Shown here: positions 22,147-34,885 of the stretch, one piece after another
How the letters are laid out: every line of letters begins with the position of its first letter
Numbering within the stretch: position 1 is the first letter of the stretch
Assembly (NCBI GenBank): GCA_027625915.1
Contig: JANTQA010000015.1
Span: 12,057,001 to 12,121,000, forward strand
From: Anaeramoeba flamelloides
Lineage: Eukaryota > Metamonada > Anaeramoebidae
Reading direction: 5' to 3'
DNA: 64,000 bases
Program-made: the position numbers and the translations under genes
Notes under the pieces: model-generated
What the model was told of the DNA's origin: nothing
Databases searched by the model: none
Seen by the model: only the letters and a program-made list of their open reading frames with translations

Positions 22147-25100
22147 AATGGGAAAAAAGACTGCTTCTTTGCCTTTCATCTGCAAACAAATACACACTTT
22201 TCAAAGTCATCAGAGAGCAACACATAAAAAAATATTGTAAAAGATAAAATGTAAAACTTTCAAAAAAATTTTTGAATCTTTTTCATTTTTCGGAACTTAT
22301 GAAGCAGGTTTGAGAAATAATTCATATTATAATCAATTATGAATAAATTGTCAAGGCTGTCTTACATATTGTTGTTTTTATTGGATTTAATAATTAATTG
22401 AGAGAAATAAATTATCAATATTTTTTAATATTAATTTTTTAGGAAATTTTTTTTATTGCAATTTTTTTATTGGAGAATAAGTTTTCAAGAAGAATTAAAA
22501 ATCTTTTTTTTTTTGTTTTATTTTATTTTTTAGATTATTGAAGAGAGCTTATTGGGTGAAATTATTTTCTGTTTACACAGCCACACTAACTTTATTTAGA
22601 GTTTTTTATCATAGATATTAGACAATATAAACTTTGTTTTCAAAATTTATCATCTCGTTAAAACAGTACAAATAACCACAATAATGTAATTTCTTTCAAA
22701 TTGGAAATAATTTTGATTTTTGGAAAATAGGAAAATCATTTTTTCATCTTTTAGTTTTTTGTTTTCATTTCATTTTTTAAATTATGTACTTATTTTGTTT
22801 GATCGACAATTTTTTCAAACAATTGATATTAGGTTATAGTTGAGTTCTTCAAAATAGAGAAACTTAAATAAAATTAGTTAATGGTATCTAAAAATTTGAT
22901 TGATCAATATTCCTAAATAGAATTTAAATAAAATTACAAATGTATTTCGTTGTTTTTACCCATCTCCAAAATCTTAGACAGACCAATAATTTATTAATAT
23001 TGATGATTATTTATTTTTTGTTTTGTGATTATTATTATTTATAACACGTGTTAATTTTTCAAGAACTAAATGGTTCTAATTGGGTATTTCTTCTTGAACT
23101 GATTAAATAAGATTTTTTTTTTAAATTGAAATTTTGTTTGTGTTAAAAATTTTGAATTGGGGTTTATGTTATAACTCAAAAAAAAATTTATTTATGTTAA
23201 GTTAATTCTGAAAAGTGACAAGATCAAACCCAATATTCTTAGAAATGATATGGATTTGGATTTCAATTAAGACATTACCTTTTCAAAATGAGTTTTACAA
23301 AGTTAATATTCCCGAGCAAAATTATGATAATTTGTTTAATGTAATAATTAACTAATAACACAATTAAAAATTAACTACCCTTTTGATAATTAAGTTGTTA
23401 TATTAGTTTAAATATAAATGTTGTATAAAATAGATTTTTTATAATTTGCGAATTAAATGAATGGTTTACATACATTTATCTAATTTTAATAATGGTAAAT
23501 ATACCATCGGATCATCTTAATAGATTAATAATAACTTGGATTAAAAAATTGTTTGGTAAATACCAATAATATGTTCGAAAAATTATCATTTTTTCAAAAA
23601 AGTATTGATATTTATCCAATGATTTTATATTGAAAATACATTCAAGCTTAAAAATAAAAAGAGGGGATTCATAAATATTATAAAAATTCAGATAAAGGCA
23701 AGGAACTCAGTAGTTGCCTGGAAAAATGTAAAAACTCAATTTTTAATCAACACTTATATTTACACTTGGGTATAAAAAATTTTACCTAGATTTGATTAGA
23801 AAAGATATTTATTTACACTCATGTACAAAAATCTATTTATTATTATTATTGTTTTTTTCTTCAAGCCAATTCCCAGTTCCACTTTAAAGGCACAAACCCT
23901 GAAATGAAATTTAAAGGAATATTTTGATTATAAAAGGAAAAATCTGGATTTTGAAAATCATTTTTTTAAAAGTCTTTTTTCAAATATGAAAAAACTGTAA
24001 TCTATATTATGAAACAAACGTTTCAAAAAGCCAGAGAATTAAAAAGGGATGTTATTAATGTGAAAAAATTCATCATTACAAGATTTAAGAATGGAAAAAA
24101 ATTTTCAAACACAATACAACACAAGTTTAATTCTTTCAAAAAGAAAAGAAAAGAAAGAAATTTTCGTTCATAAATTAAAAATATAAGAACAATTTTTTTT
24201 TTTTTGGTAACTGGATTGAATTACACGAATTTCATAAGCAAATATATGCCTACAATTAAACAAAATTCAAAAAAAAATATACTTAACAAAAATATATCAA
24301 AAAAATAAAAGAATAAAAGTATGGAAATATAATATTTTTTCTTGTCTGGCACAAGACCAATTTTATCTGTAATTTCAAGTGTTTATTATTCCATTCCAAG
24401 TAACTTTGGTTTTATCTTTTTAAACTTTCAATGGAATATTTTTTCTTTATTAGTTTTTATTTTTTTCCTATTTTTTTTTAGAAAAAATTGGAAAAGAACT
24501 TTTTAAAAAAGTGAAAATAAAAAAAAAAGTAAAAATCCAGACTTTTTGTTTTAATATCAACACATAAGTGCTTTTTGGAATAAAAAATTTCAAATTAAGG
24601 TACATTTTATTGAATTTTTTTACTCATTTTTTTACCTAGAATATCAATTTCATACTTTAATTTTCATTTAATATAAACCATAATTTTTGATGAAAATTTT
24701 TACCAACAAAGCGGAACAAAGCATAAATTTGAAAATTATCCAAAAAAGAAACCTTGTTTCAATAACAGGGCCCAAAAAAAAAATCTAAATTTTAGTTAAT
24801 ATTTACAACTAATTGTTAAAGAATAAATAAATAAACTTTGTTTCAGTCAAAAGTTATATAAATGAAAAAGAGAAGAAGAAAATTAATTAATATACAAATA
24901 AATAATAATGATATCATTTGCATGATAAAGTTAGAAAATATCCACTATTGTTAGGTTTTCTTGAGTTTTCTGTTTATTTGTGAAGTGTTCTATGTTTTTT
25001 TTACTTTTTGAAATAAACGGAAAATTTAGATAAATTTTCGGTTTATTTCAACAAGTAAAAAAAAAAAAACCTAACGAAAATCAATTGATTTTATTTATTT

Positions 25101-25936
25101 ATTTATTTATGTAATTAAGAGAAAGGACTAATCAAAGAAAATTTATAAAATAAAAAAGAGAAGAAGAAAAACATTTAAAATATTAAAGTACAAAAATATT
25201 ATATCATTTCCAGTACCAAATTACAAATTATCCAAGTCCTGTAACAGGACGAGTAAAAACCTGATAGTTAGATTATCAGTAATAAATAAGGATTCCACAA
25301 ACCGTGATTAATAAAATGGCATTCCACAACTCCGGATAGTGGCACTATTCACCCGATTAGACAATAAATTACTATTACAAGTATTTTTAATATTCAATTT
25401 TTTATTATTACCTTTTCTTTATTACCTTTAGTTTTCGAACCATAAGACCTTTGAGGAAAAATTCCAAAAAGAACAATAAATTTCCTAATTTTAATTAATC
25501 ATATTAAAAAGTTTCTGTGTTTGTATTTTTTCTAAGGGTAACTTTTTCATATAGTTTCTTATTTCGAACATTTGATAAAAAACTATTAATTCTAAGTCTA
25601 ATAATTTCAAATATTAATTTTATTGATTATTTTTATATTGTGTATTATCATGATTTTATGATATTTCACCAATATATAAAAACTCCATTTCAAAAATTGT
25701 GAAGCATCTTAAATAATAAATTTAAAAAAAAAAAATATTCATTTGTATTCAAGAAAAACTAATTATTAAATCTTATTTATGATTCTGTTTTAAATTATCC
25801 TAAACATAAAAAAACCCTGATATTTTAAAAAATAAAATCAAAAACTACAAAAAAGTGAATCACAAAATTGAAATGAGCATTAGATGTATTGTTTAAAAAA
25901 AAAAAAAAAAAAAAAAAAGATTGTATTATTTTATTA
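22147..25936. other. Intergenic desert between RhoGAP and the PRP39 3' end
   Basis: No gene recognised over 3.8 kb. It contains a decayed copy of the 540-bp mariner-like family (about 22620-23010), a single degraded end of the TACAGTCAGTTCC MITE (23868-23918), a family D hairpin block (24945-25085), a GC-richer patch at 25230-25380 and a 24-base A run at 25895-25918. Confidence 0.5.
24945..25085. repeat. Family D hairpin-repeat block
   Basis: GTTAGGTTTTCTTGAGTTTT, then a long hairpin in which TTTTTTTTACTTTTTGAAAT pairs with the later A-rich partner ending AAAACCTAACGAAAATC. The hairpin stem includes AAATAAACGGAAAATTT and AAATTTTCGGTTTATTT. Confidence 0.65.
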
Positions 25937-28900
25937 TTATTTTTGTTGAATTTGTATAATTGGTTGTTTATTGATTATTGTAGGCTCTCCTTCATATAAT
26001 TCAAAGGATTGATCATAACCAAGTTTGACATGGTATAGCGTGTTTCTATATAACAGCTTTTCAAGTTTATTTACGATTTTGATATCACTTGAGTGGTTTA
26101 AACAGAGATCTATTAATAAAGGAATGATTGAAAGTTGGTCTTTTTGTGTTAAAGGGCAAGGGTCCATGAATATTTGTTGATATAAAAATTGGCAATTTTG
26201 ATAGATTTGCTCTTCTCCGTGCAAAATTTCATAATTGATGATTGCTGTCCATAATTTCTTGTATTTGGGCGAAGCCTCAAAAGCCTTATTTAAAATATTT
26301 CTACCTTTATTTATCAAAATTTTCTCAATTTTAAAATCTTGGTTTTCATTTGCAATTGTTGCGCGATATGATAGATATTGGCTCATTGAGATTGACAATA
26401 CCATAATTGAATTATCATTTTTACTGCACTCTTCCATTGCCTTTTCATAGATGAGAAGAATTTTTTCCTCTTGTTTTTCGTCCTCTTTTAATTGTCGTTT
26501 TTCAAATAAGGTTTTTAAAATATATATTTCATAGGCCTTATCTTTGAAATGCTTCATTGAACCTTCAAATATTTTGTTAACCCTATCAAAATTCTTTTGT
26601 CTTTCTTCGAATTCTGCAAACGCAATGAAAATTGATGGCCTATTTTGAATAACACTTTCCGTGGCCCTTGAAAAAATTCCTCTTGCCTTATCAATTTTAT
26701 TGTTGTTTTCGAAAAAAAAGGCATATCTTTTCCAAAAATTTGGATACAATACACATGGAACTAAGCATCTTTCATAAATTCGAATAACAAATTCTTCATT
26801 ACTTTCGTTTTTATTCTCTTCATATTTTGCTTCGGCAAAGTTTAAATATTGGTTCCAATTCAAGATTTCCTTTGTATCTAATGGCTTGATATGGAAAAAT
26901 GGTCTTTTGATATTATTTTCAAAGGGAATTACCTCATTCATTTTTTTGACAGTTTGAACTAAAGTAGATTCATGGTATTTCATCACTTCTTGAAATTTCA
27001 TCAAATCATCAGTGATTTCGGATAATTTTTTTTTAAAATCTTCATCATTGGGTGTTAATTCTTCGATTGGTCTTGATGATGCATGATTTGTAAAGCTATT
27101 TAGATTTTAAATATAGGGAGAATATGTAATGAAATATTCAAATTAATTAGTTTTTTGAGTAAGGGAATTATTAAAAATTGTTATTGATCATATTATGATT
27201 TGTGTTTTAAAACTGAAAAAATTTTGAACCTCTTTATTGTAATATATTATTCCATTCATTTATATTCTTTCCAAATAAATTGATCAAAGTATTTATTTTT
27301 TGAAAGAATTTTTTATTTTTCTTATTATTTTTTATTTTGAAACTACTCTAAAACCTCAATAACCAATTACGATTCAACACTACCTCACAATCATGAAAAA
27401 ATTTTTTCAAAAAAATTAAACCTTTGCTAAATGTTTCACTTTTTGATAACTTCACTTATAATAAACAGTTTTGGTGAATAAAAGATCTTTGATCAAAAAT
27501 TATTTTTAAAAGGATATTTTACAATTTAAGTTGAAAAATCCAATTTTCTATTAAGATTTTTTTTAAATTTGATCGTGGAATATTCTCAATAATTTTTTCT
27601 TCAGAGAAAGTTCGTCGGTTATTTTCAAGTATTTTCGAGAATATTTCAAACAATCTTAATTTTTATTTCTAATTAATTTCAAAATTAAAATCCTTTCCTA
27701 TAATTATAACCCATTTAAAAATGAAAAAACAGTATTTTTTTTAAAAAATATTACTTTAATCGTGTTTTTAAAAGAAAGAAAATATTTTATAATGAGTACA
27801 CTTATCTCTTCTAATACCGGTGGTATTTAATTTTAATTTTTTAAAAAAATACTTTTAAAAAATGTTTAAAAATAACATAGTTAAAATTTTGGAATAACAT
27901 ATCTAAATTATTAATAGGCTAACATTATTGGAAAATAGTTTAGTTTTATTGGAACAAGATTTTTTGTTTTTAGTGTCTAAATATTGTGTTTCAAAATAGA
28001 TTTTGTTGATAAAAACAAAAATTCAATTTGTAGATTGAAAAAAACATTATTTATGCCAATTTTTTTGAAAATTGGGTAATGTTTTGTTTCAGCAACGTTG
28101 TAACAAATGCTTTTCTCTCTTTATATTTTTACTTTGTTTGGAATTTGATTTTTTTATAAATGTTCCATAGAAAGTAAGTCAAAAATGTGTTATTCTAATG
28201 TTATTGAAACAGTGAGAATGATTTTAAAGGAAATCTTATTGATTTCTATTGGAGTTTTATTTGGATCTTCAATTAAAGATTAAAATGAACATTGTTGTTT
28301 TTTTTTCAATGTGCTTCTAGGAATTTGAGTTTTTCAATTTTTAAGAAAATCTAAAAGATTGATTTGATTTACTTAGAGTTGATACCAACCATTATTTATT
28401 GTGTATTATACTTATTTCTTATTTATTATTCAAAGGTCATTGATCAAAAAATAATTGATATTTGAAAAAATTTTTGGGAACTTTTGTTAGAAACAAAGTT
28501 TATTACAAATATTATTGAATTATAAATTAATAGATTATTTAGTAAGGATCAATAATTAAAAATTGTCATTTTTGGAAATTTTTTTTTTTGAATTACTTTT
28601 TCAAATCTAAAGATAGTAACCAAAATAATAAACTAAATTCCAAAAATTTGGACACAGTTTAAACAGTTGACAGAATATCAAATACTACTATTTCAATCAA
28701 TTTGGAAATAATTTTGATATTAAAAAATATTTTTTTCATTTTTTGTCTTTTCTCTTTAGTTTTCATTTCCATTTTTTTCAATTGCGTAATTTCGTTTCAT
28801 CTCATCGAAAAATTTTTTTCCAATGATTGATATAATGATTAATGCTGAGTTCAGTTAAATAAGAAAATTACATAAAATTAGTTGATGGTATCTAACCTTT

Positions 28901-31421
28901 TGATGGATCAACAATTCTTGGCGAAATTTCAACAAATTTAGTAATACAATTTTTTTTGTTTGGCTTGTTTCATTATTTTGAACACATTGATTTTTATTTT
29001 ATTTTTTTTTTCTTTTATTAGGATCAAAAGTTGTTACATATAAAAATATTAATACTGGGCAACATAAATAGGGATTTTTATATTATGTTTGCAAAAATAA
29101 AATATATTAAGTTATATATTTGCCTATTTTTGATTTTGGGTGTAACCAAATTGTTGGAATTCAGTTTAGTATTCCAGTATCTAATTATTAATATTTAGAA
29201 CCTCCTCCAAAAGTGACTATTTTTTCAATTTTTTAATTTCAAAGATTTACTCAATAGTTATTAGCATAAATTCCAAAGATTGATTACTTTGTTGTTTCCT
29301 TTCTATGAAGCCAGTTGGTATTTTCAAGAAATTACAATATATGAAAATAATTCGTAAAAATAATATCTTGGTTAATTTTTTGAATTTTTTCCTCTGTGCT
29401 GTAATCTTGCCTACATTATAGTTAGGATAAAAAAACGCACAATACAATTTTAGAGTGTCGTAGAGTGTCGTAGAGTGTCGTAGAGTGCCGTAGAGTGCCG
29501 CAGAGTGCCAGGTTTTCTGTTTTATATATAAAGTGTTCTAGGTTTTCTTGAGGTTTTCTATTTTTTGAAAAATCAATAGATTTTCGTTAGGTTTTTTTGA
29601 GTTTTCTATTTATTTCAAAAAGTAAAAAAAACCTAGAACACTTCAGAAATAAAATAGAAAACCTCAAAAAAACCTAGAACACTTCACAAATAAATAGAAA
29701 ACCCAAAAAAACCTAACGAAAATCTATCGATTTTCCATATAAACAGAAAACTCAAGAAAAGTTAACGGTGGTTTTTTTAAAATTTTGAAATAAAAAGAAA
29801 ATTTTTTTAATTTTCTTTTAATTTCTAAAAGTAAAAAAAACCTAACCGAAGTGCCTAGGTTTTCCAGAATTCAAAAGAATATAGTAAAATCTTTGATTTA
29901 ACTTTGATTCTTTTGAATTCTGGAAAACCCAATGGCAAACAGGATGTAATTTTGTTGAATCACCTCTCTTCAATATTAAAAAAAAAATAAAAAAAAATTG
30001 AATTTTTTTAGCAATCTACATTTCAAGACAAATTTTTGAAATTTATTTTTCAACATTGAAGTTCTCTCTATTGATGGTTCAAACTTTAAATATATGTCTC
30101 AAAATATAACCTTTTTTCTCAAATTATATTTTTTTTTTTACTAATACAGGGTTTATGTTTTAATTGATGGGATCAACTTTTAATACTATTATACTAAGAG
30201 ATTTTTTAGAGACATTTGAACCATGTATTACTAATGTGATTTACTTCCAATAACAACACAATTTAATTTTAGACTTCACCATGGTATACTCTAATCAATT
30301 AGTCAAGATGCTTTTTTTAAAGGTCATTAATAATTTGGTTCTTTAGATTTTAAGTCCTTAAAATTGAATTAATTTCATTGTAATTTCAGTAAAAAGAGAA
30401 TACCAATATTTTTTTATCTATTTTGAAGGTTGACATGGAATAGATTTTGTTTCTTTTTTAAAAAGTTTTTAATTTCTCTTGCTAAAGTCATTTGAAAAAA
30501 GTGAGGGCTAACAGTTTTATAAAGTGTGAACAAAACTTGAAAGAAAGAATCAATCAGTTTGTGTAACCCTTTTTAAAGCTTTGAGTAACCACTTTTTGAA
30601 AAGAGTTGAAGTCAATTTTTCTTTTAAAAGTAAAGAAAAGCGATCCAATAAAAATGTTTTTTGTGTGTGTATTGTTTTGTGTTGTGCATTGTTTTGTATG
30701 TTTACCTCTTTTTAGATTCTCTTAACTGTTTGGAAAATCAAATAATGATAAAATTTGAAAGTTTGTTGTTAAAAAAAGAGTCTAAAGAAAAATATTAAAG
30801 AGAGAATTTTACCTTTCCCAGAAATATCTAAGCTGTTGTATTGGCTGTTGAAGAATTTGAAGAAAAATTTTTGTTATGTTTTGAGGCTTTTTTTTCGAGA
30901 ATTCCCATTCAAGATATTTGTTCCATAACAAATGAGAAAGAAAATTTGATCCCACTGTTTTTGTAGCTTCTTGGAAAACCCTACGATTATTAACATTACC
31001 AAAAAAAAAAAAAAAAGAAGCAAAATAAGTACATGGTTACTTTATATTTTTTTTTGTTATTTTTTTTGTTATTTTTTTGTTATTTTTTTTTATTTTTTTT
31101 TTAGGATGGTGAGATTTACAATCGTGTATGATTTTCATCTCTCTTTGCAACACAATAATCACAATAAAATATCCAAGCATCAACGCTATGAGGAACAGAT
31201 TTAACACTTTGTTGGTAAATTTCTAATGCCCTGTCGGGATCAAGCTTTGCAAATTTCTTCCAATAGCCAAAAAAAAGAGGGAAATAAGAAAGAAAAGAAG
31301 TATAAATCGATCGAATTAATTGGATGTCGGTTGAGATTTCTGCTGCATGAAGTAGTTCAGTCCAGATGGTATAGTCAAGAGTATTTTCGTGAAGTGATGT
31401 AATACTATTATCGAGATCCAT
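25937..31421 (-). CDS. PRPF39: Pre-mRNA-processing factor 39 (U1 snRNP, HAT repeats), three exons
   Basis: HAT-repeat scaffold of the U1 snRNP that helps 5' splice-site recognition. Exons (minus): 31120-31421, 30813-30980, 25937-27095; joined 542 aa, TAA stop. Phases are 2 and 2 with GT..AG ends (ATT|GTAAATC and GAAAG|GTAAAAT). Exon 1 gives the N-terminal HAT repeats: PLFFGYWKKFAKLD, SVPHSVDAWIFYCDYC. Exon 2 supplies LLWNKYLEWEFSKK and the following QILQQPIQQL. Exon 3 opens the second HAT cluster with IKRPFFHIKPLD and NWNQYLNF, then YERCLVPCVLYPNFWKRYA, GIFSRAT and WTAIINYE. These align in order with the human protein. It is shorter than the human protein at both ends. Intron 1 is 139 bp; intron 2 is 3717 bp and full of repeats. 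Confidence 0.9.
28140..28500. repeat. Family C dispersed repeat, copy 1 (PRP39 intron 2)
   Basis: Aligns with 33920-34420. Shared blocks: AAAAATGTGTTATTCTAATG, GAACATTGTTGTTTTT, GAATTTGAGTTTTTC, TGTGTATTATACTTATTTC and AAATAATTGATATTTGAAAA. A weaker partial copy lies near 53090-53140. There is no coding content. Confidence 0.6.
28630..29170. mobile_element. 540-bp mariner-like non-autonomous element, copy b (PRP39 intron 2)
   Basis: The left end is AAACTAAATTCC followed by AAAAATTTGGACAC. The right end is the inverted partner GTGTAACCAAATTGTTGGAA then TTTAG. Internal blocks (TTTAAACAGTTGACAGAA, CAATTTGGAAATAATTTTGA, ATGGTATCTAACCTTTTGAT, CGAAATTTCAACAAATTTA) match the copy at 57579-58113. 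No ORF. Confidence 0.75.
29451..29510. repeat. Six-unit 10-bp tandem repeat, TAGAGTG(T/C)CG
   Basis: Exactly six consecutive 10-bp units: three TAGAGTGTCG, two TAGAGTGCCG and one CAGAGTGCCA. It is one of the most GC-rich spots in the window. It directly precedes a family D hairpin array. Two-unit versions recur at 54190-54212 and 54380-54400. Confidence 0.95.
29511..29965. repeat. Family D hairpin array, longest copy (PRP39 intron 2)
   Basis: A chain of imperfect palindromes. AAGTGTTCTAGGTTTTCTTG and its partner CAAAAAAACCTAGAACACTT occur, the partner twice. TCAATAGATTTTCGTTAGG faces CCTAACGAAAATCTATCGA. CCAGAATTCAAAAGAAT faces ATTCTTTTGAATTCTGG near 29860-29926. Each stem is 17-30 bp. No ORF and no single pair of terminal repeats can be defined. 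Confidence 0.75.
30190..30300 (+). repeat. K module, stand-alone copy (PRP39 intron 2)
   Basis: TTTTTTAGAGACATTTGAAC, then CATGTATTACTAATGTGATT, then CAATAACAACACAATTTAAT. It matches the modules at 8996-9110 (inverted), 10093-10212 and 34552-34646. Here it lies outside any recognisable F ends. Confidence 0.55.
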
Positions 31422-32694
31422 AATACCTATTTAAATAATTTTAGAATAAGGAAAAATATGAAAAAATAAATTATCACAAGCACTTTTTTATAAATTTAAA
31501 GAGATAATTTCCAAACCGATTCTGTCTTCACTAAAAATTGCTACTCTTTCATTTTGATAAAGCTGTTTTCAATCCTTTATCCTGCACATAACTAAAGGTT
31601 TTAGATGAATATAAAGTTTTTTAAGCATTTATATCTTTTGTTTGATGATAAAGAATCTTTTAAAACCAAGTAACCAAGAAGAGTAGTATTGGTTCGTGTG
31701 TGAATTATTGAACATGATTTGGTGATTCAGAGCAAAAGTAATAATAACTTAATTTATAGAAAAATTGATTAGAAAAATATCTTCAGGTGTGTTAAAAGGA
31801 AGATCAAAATATTGTGTTCTCTGAGAACTGAAACCAGATACTGAAAATAGAAAAAAGTGTTTCAACCGAATACCTAATAAAGAAAGACAAAACATTTATA
31901 AATTTGGGTTTTTTCTGGATTTTGATTAAAACATATAAGCTATTTCCAAGAATGTGGGGCAAATTTATTTTAAAATATATTTATGTAACCCATTCTTCAA
32001 AATAGGATTTAAATATAGAAAATCATTAACCACCATTTATAGATTCTTTATAATAATTCAATTTGTTTCTTAGTATTGTATTGCAGAAATAAAAATTTTT
32101 AAAATTTATGATCTCGATTTTATCCGATATTTTTTTATGTGTAAAATTGGTGTTTATTATTTTCTTTTTGATCGAAAAAAATATTTTCATAACTTGTATA
32201 ATCTCAAAAAAATTTACAATATAATTAAAAACATATAACTACGTTTTCGTGTTTTAAAAATCATTTTGTTCCTATTCCATATTTCGGGTTTTTTATTGAA
32301 ATTGGTCGTACATTGCTTTAACCAAAAAAAGTGCTATTTTTTTTTTTTCATTTTTTGGGAATATTTCAACTAACATGCTTTGAATTAAATACATAAGTGG
32401 TGTATTCCATCAGTATATTTATTAAACTTAATTTTGTATAGTTGATTAATGATTACAATCACTAAAAAAGATTATTTTTTATGAAATGTAAAAAAAAATG
32501 CCCCACTTTTTTGGAAATACCTTATTATCTTGATATTAACAATTAATTCACGATAATATTTTTTTTTTTAAGATAATATTATAAAAATCACCATTAGTCG
32601 GACTTTATCATGAAAAATCATAAAACCGCGATACTCCACATTATCTTGATTTTACAATTATCACCATAAAATTGTAAAATATTTTTTTTGAAAT

Positions 32695-32800
32695 CACCTT
32701 AAGGGAATAGTCTCTATTAATTTTTTTTTGACCAATAACTAAATAAGGAATCCTTATCTTGAAATATGTTTAGAATTGAAAATAAACAGGTTTTTTCAAT
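32695..32800 (-). mobile_element. Family I repeat, inverted single end
   Basis: TTAAGGGAATAGTCTCTATT, then TTGACCAATAACTAAATAAG, GAATCCTTATCTTG and GAAAATAAACAGG. It is the reverse complement of the repeated unit at 34420-34552 and 34745-34885. Confidence 0.6.
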
Positions 32801-33611
32801 GTTAGAACTATTAGTTCTTGTTTTTTTTAAAATATTACAATTCTGTCAAAAAAAGTGACTTTTAAAAATTTTTTTTTGAAAAAAGATCTTAAACTGATGA
32901 GAATTTTTTGATTAATTTTGAATTTAATTATTTTCTCAAAAATAATATTTATTCTCATTTTTAAAAACGAAAAAATAATTTTAAACGGTGAATATTTTAA
33001 CTTTCACTTCTGTTCATCCAACTTGACTCTATAATGAACTCATTTTGTTTTATCAATAATTACTTTTTTAAAAAATAGTTCTTATTCTTTTCTTTGATTT
33101 TTTTTTTGACACTGACAAAAAAATTTGGAATGATAATTTGGGAACACTTGAAAAAACTTCAAATTCAACAAAAAAAGAGTGTAAACTCAAAAAGTAGATT
33201 TATGAAAAAAAAAGAATGGTACAAGAAAAGAAAGAAAATCTTTTATTAAGAGTAAAGCATATATTGTATATTTTTTTCGAATCAAACTGTTTTTTCATGC
33301 AAATCCAAAAAAATCTTATCAGGTTTATTTTTCAAACTATTTTTTGTACGCCTTCAACAAACATAACAAGGTTTTGCTTTCTTGCAAATATTTTTTTTTA
33401 TTTTTTGTATTTTTGCTAAAAGTTGAAAAAAAGCAATTTTCAAAAAAGTGAAAAAAGGGAAAAATTTTTAAATTTCTATAAAAACAATAACTAAATTTAA
33501 TGAATGTCATTTAGCAAGATTTCATTACTATAGTAAGAAGTTTTTCACTTTGATTTGAAATCTAAGTAATTGGCAAAAAAAATTCTAAATCTCTATTAAA
33601 TTTACCTAAAA

Positions 33612-33711
33612 AAATTTAATAGAGACTAGTCCCTTAAGCTGAATTTTTTGTCCTTGAGAAACTGATCATCTGAATTGTTTGTTAAGGGACTAATCTCTAT
33701 TAAATTTTTCT
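33612..33711. mobile_element. Family I short MITE, intact-looking
   Basis: About 100 bp with 24-bp inverted ends: AATAGAGACTAGTCCCTTAA at the left and its near-perfect complement TTAAGGGACTAATCTCTATT at the right. The centre reads GCTGAATTTTTTGTCCTTGA. The centre and right end recur at 34648-34726. Confidence 0.75.
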
Positions 33712-34419
33712 ATCTAAACTATTTTTCAGTCAAAGGTGCCCAGTTATAATGATTGAAATACATGTGTTTTAAGTTTTTTTTTCGATATTAGATGAAAAAT
33801 TTTAAATTGGAAATTTTCAAAAATGAAATCATTTTTTCACATTTTTGCTTTTTTTTTCGATTTTTTTTTTTAAAACCTAATTCAGTTGCAAAATTTTTTT
33901 TTATTGTAAGATCAATAGTCACTTGGTAAAAATGTGTTATTCTAAGGTTATTGAAACCGTGGAAATGAATGTTGAGAAATCATATTGTTTTCTATTGCAA
34001 TTCAATTTGATCTTTGATCTTGATATTTGTTTAATAAATGTGAAAAATTTTCATTTCCTTTTTCAAATAGAAACCACAAATACCAACACACTTCGTTTGT
34101 GGACTTGATTTCTTAAAGAAAAGTATGGAAAATGAAGTGAAAATTGTTTCATATTTATTATTCAAATACCAGTAGAAGTTCATTTCGAACATTGTTGTTT
34201 TTCTCAATCGTGCCCTAAGAATTTGAGTTTTTCGATTTTTTTTAAGAAAATCTATTGATTAATTAGTTTTCTTTCAGACATATATGAACAATTCTTTGAT
34301 GTGTATTATTCTGCTTATTTCTTATTTGTTCTTCGATGGTCAATCATATAAAATAATTGATATTTGAAAAAAATGTTGGGATATTTGACTGAAACAGAGT
34401 TTAAATTTAATTGAAATTG

Positions 34420-34885
34420 AGAAAATTTTTTGACAATTACTTAGATTTGAAAACCCTGTTTATTTTCAATATTATAAATATTTCTAGATAAGGAATCCTT
34501 ATTTAAAAATTGGTCAAAAATAAAATAATAGAGACTAGTCCCTTAAATTGAATTTTTAGAGCCATTTGAACTATGGAACGTTAATATGATCAATGTTCAA
34601 TAGCAACATACTTTAATGGTAGTTTTCTCCTTGTATTGACGCTAATCCCTTAAGCTGAATTTTTTGTCCTTGAGAACCTGATCATTTGAATTGTTTGTTA
34701 AGGGACTAATCTCTATTAAAATTTTTTTACATAAATTTAATAGAGACTGAGAAACTTTTTTACCAATTACTTGGATTTTAAAAACCCCTGTTTATTTTCA
34801 ATATCAATCTTATTTCTAGATGAGGAATCCTTATTTAAAAATTGGTCAAACAAAAAATAATAGAGACTAGTCCCTTAATGAATTT
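34420..34885. mobile_element. Nested cluster of family I units around a K module
   Basis: Two direct copies of a roughly 130-bp unit (34420-34552 and 34745-34885) share ACCCTGTTTATTTTCAATAT or near versions, AGGAATCCTTATTTAAAAAT and AATAGAGACTAGTCCCTTAA. Between them sit a K module (34552-34646) and the centre plus right end of a short I element (34648-34740). The order suggests successive insertions. Confidence 0.6.
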
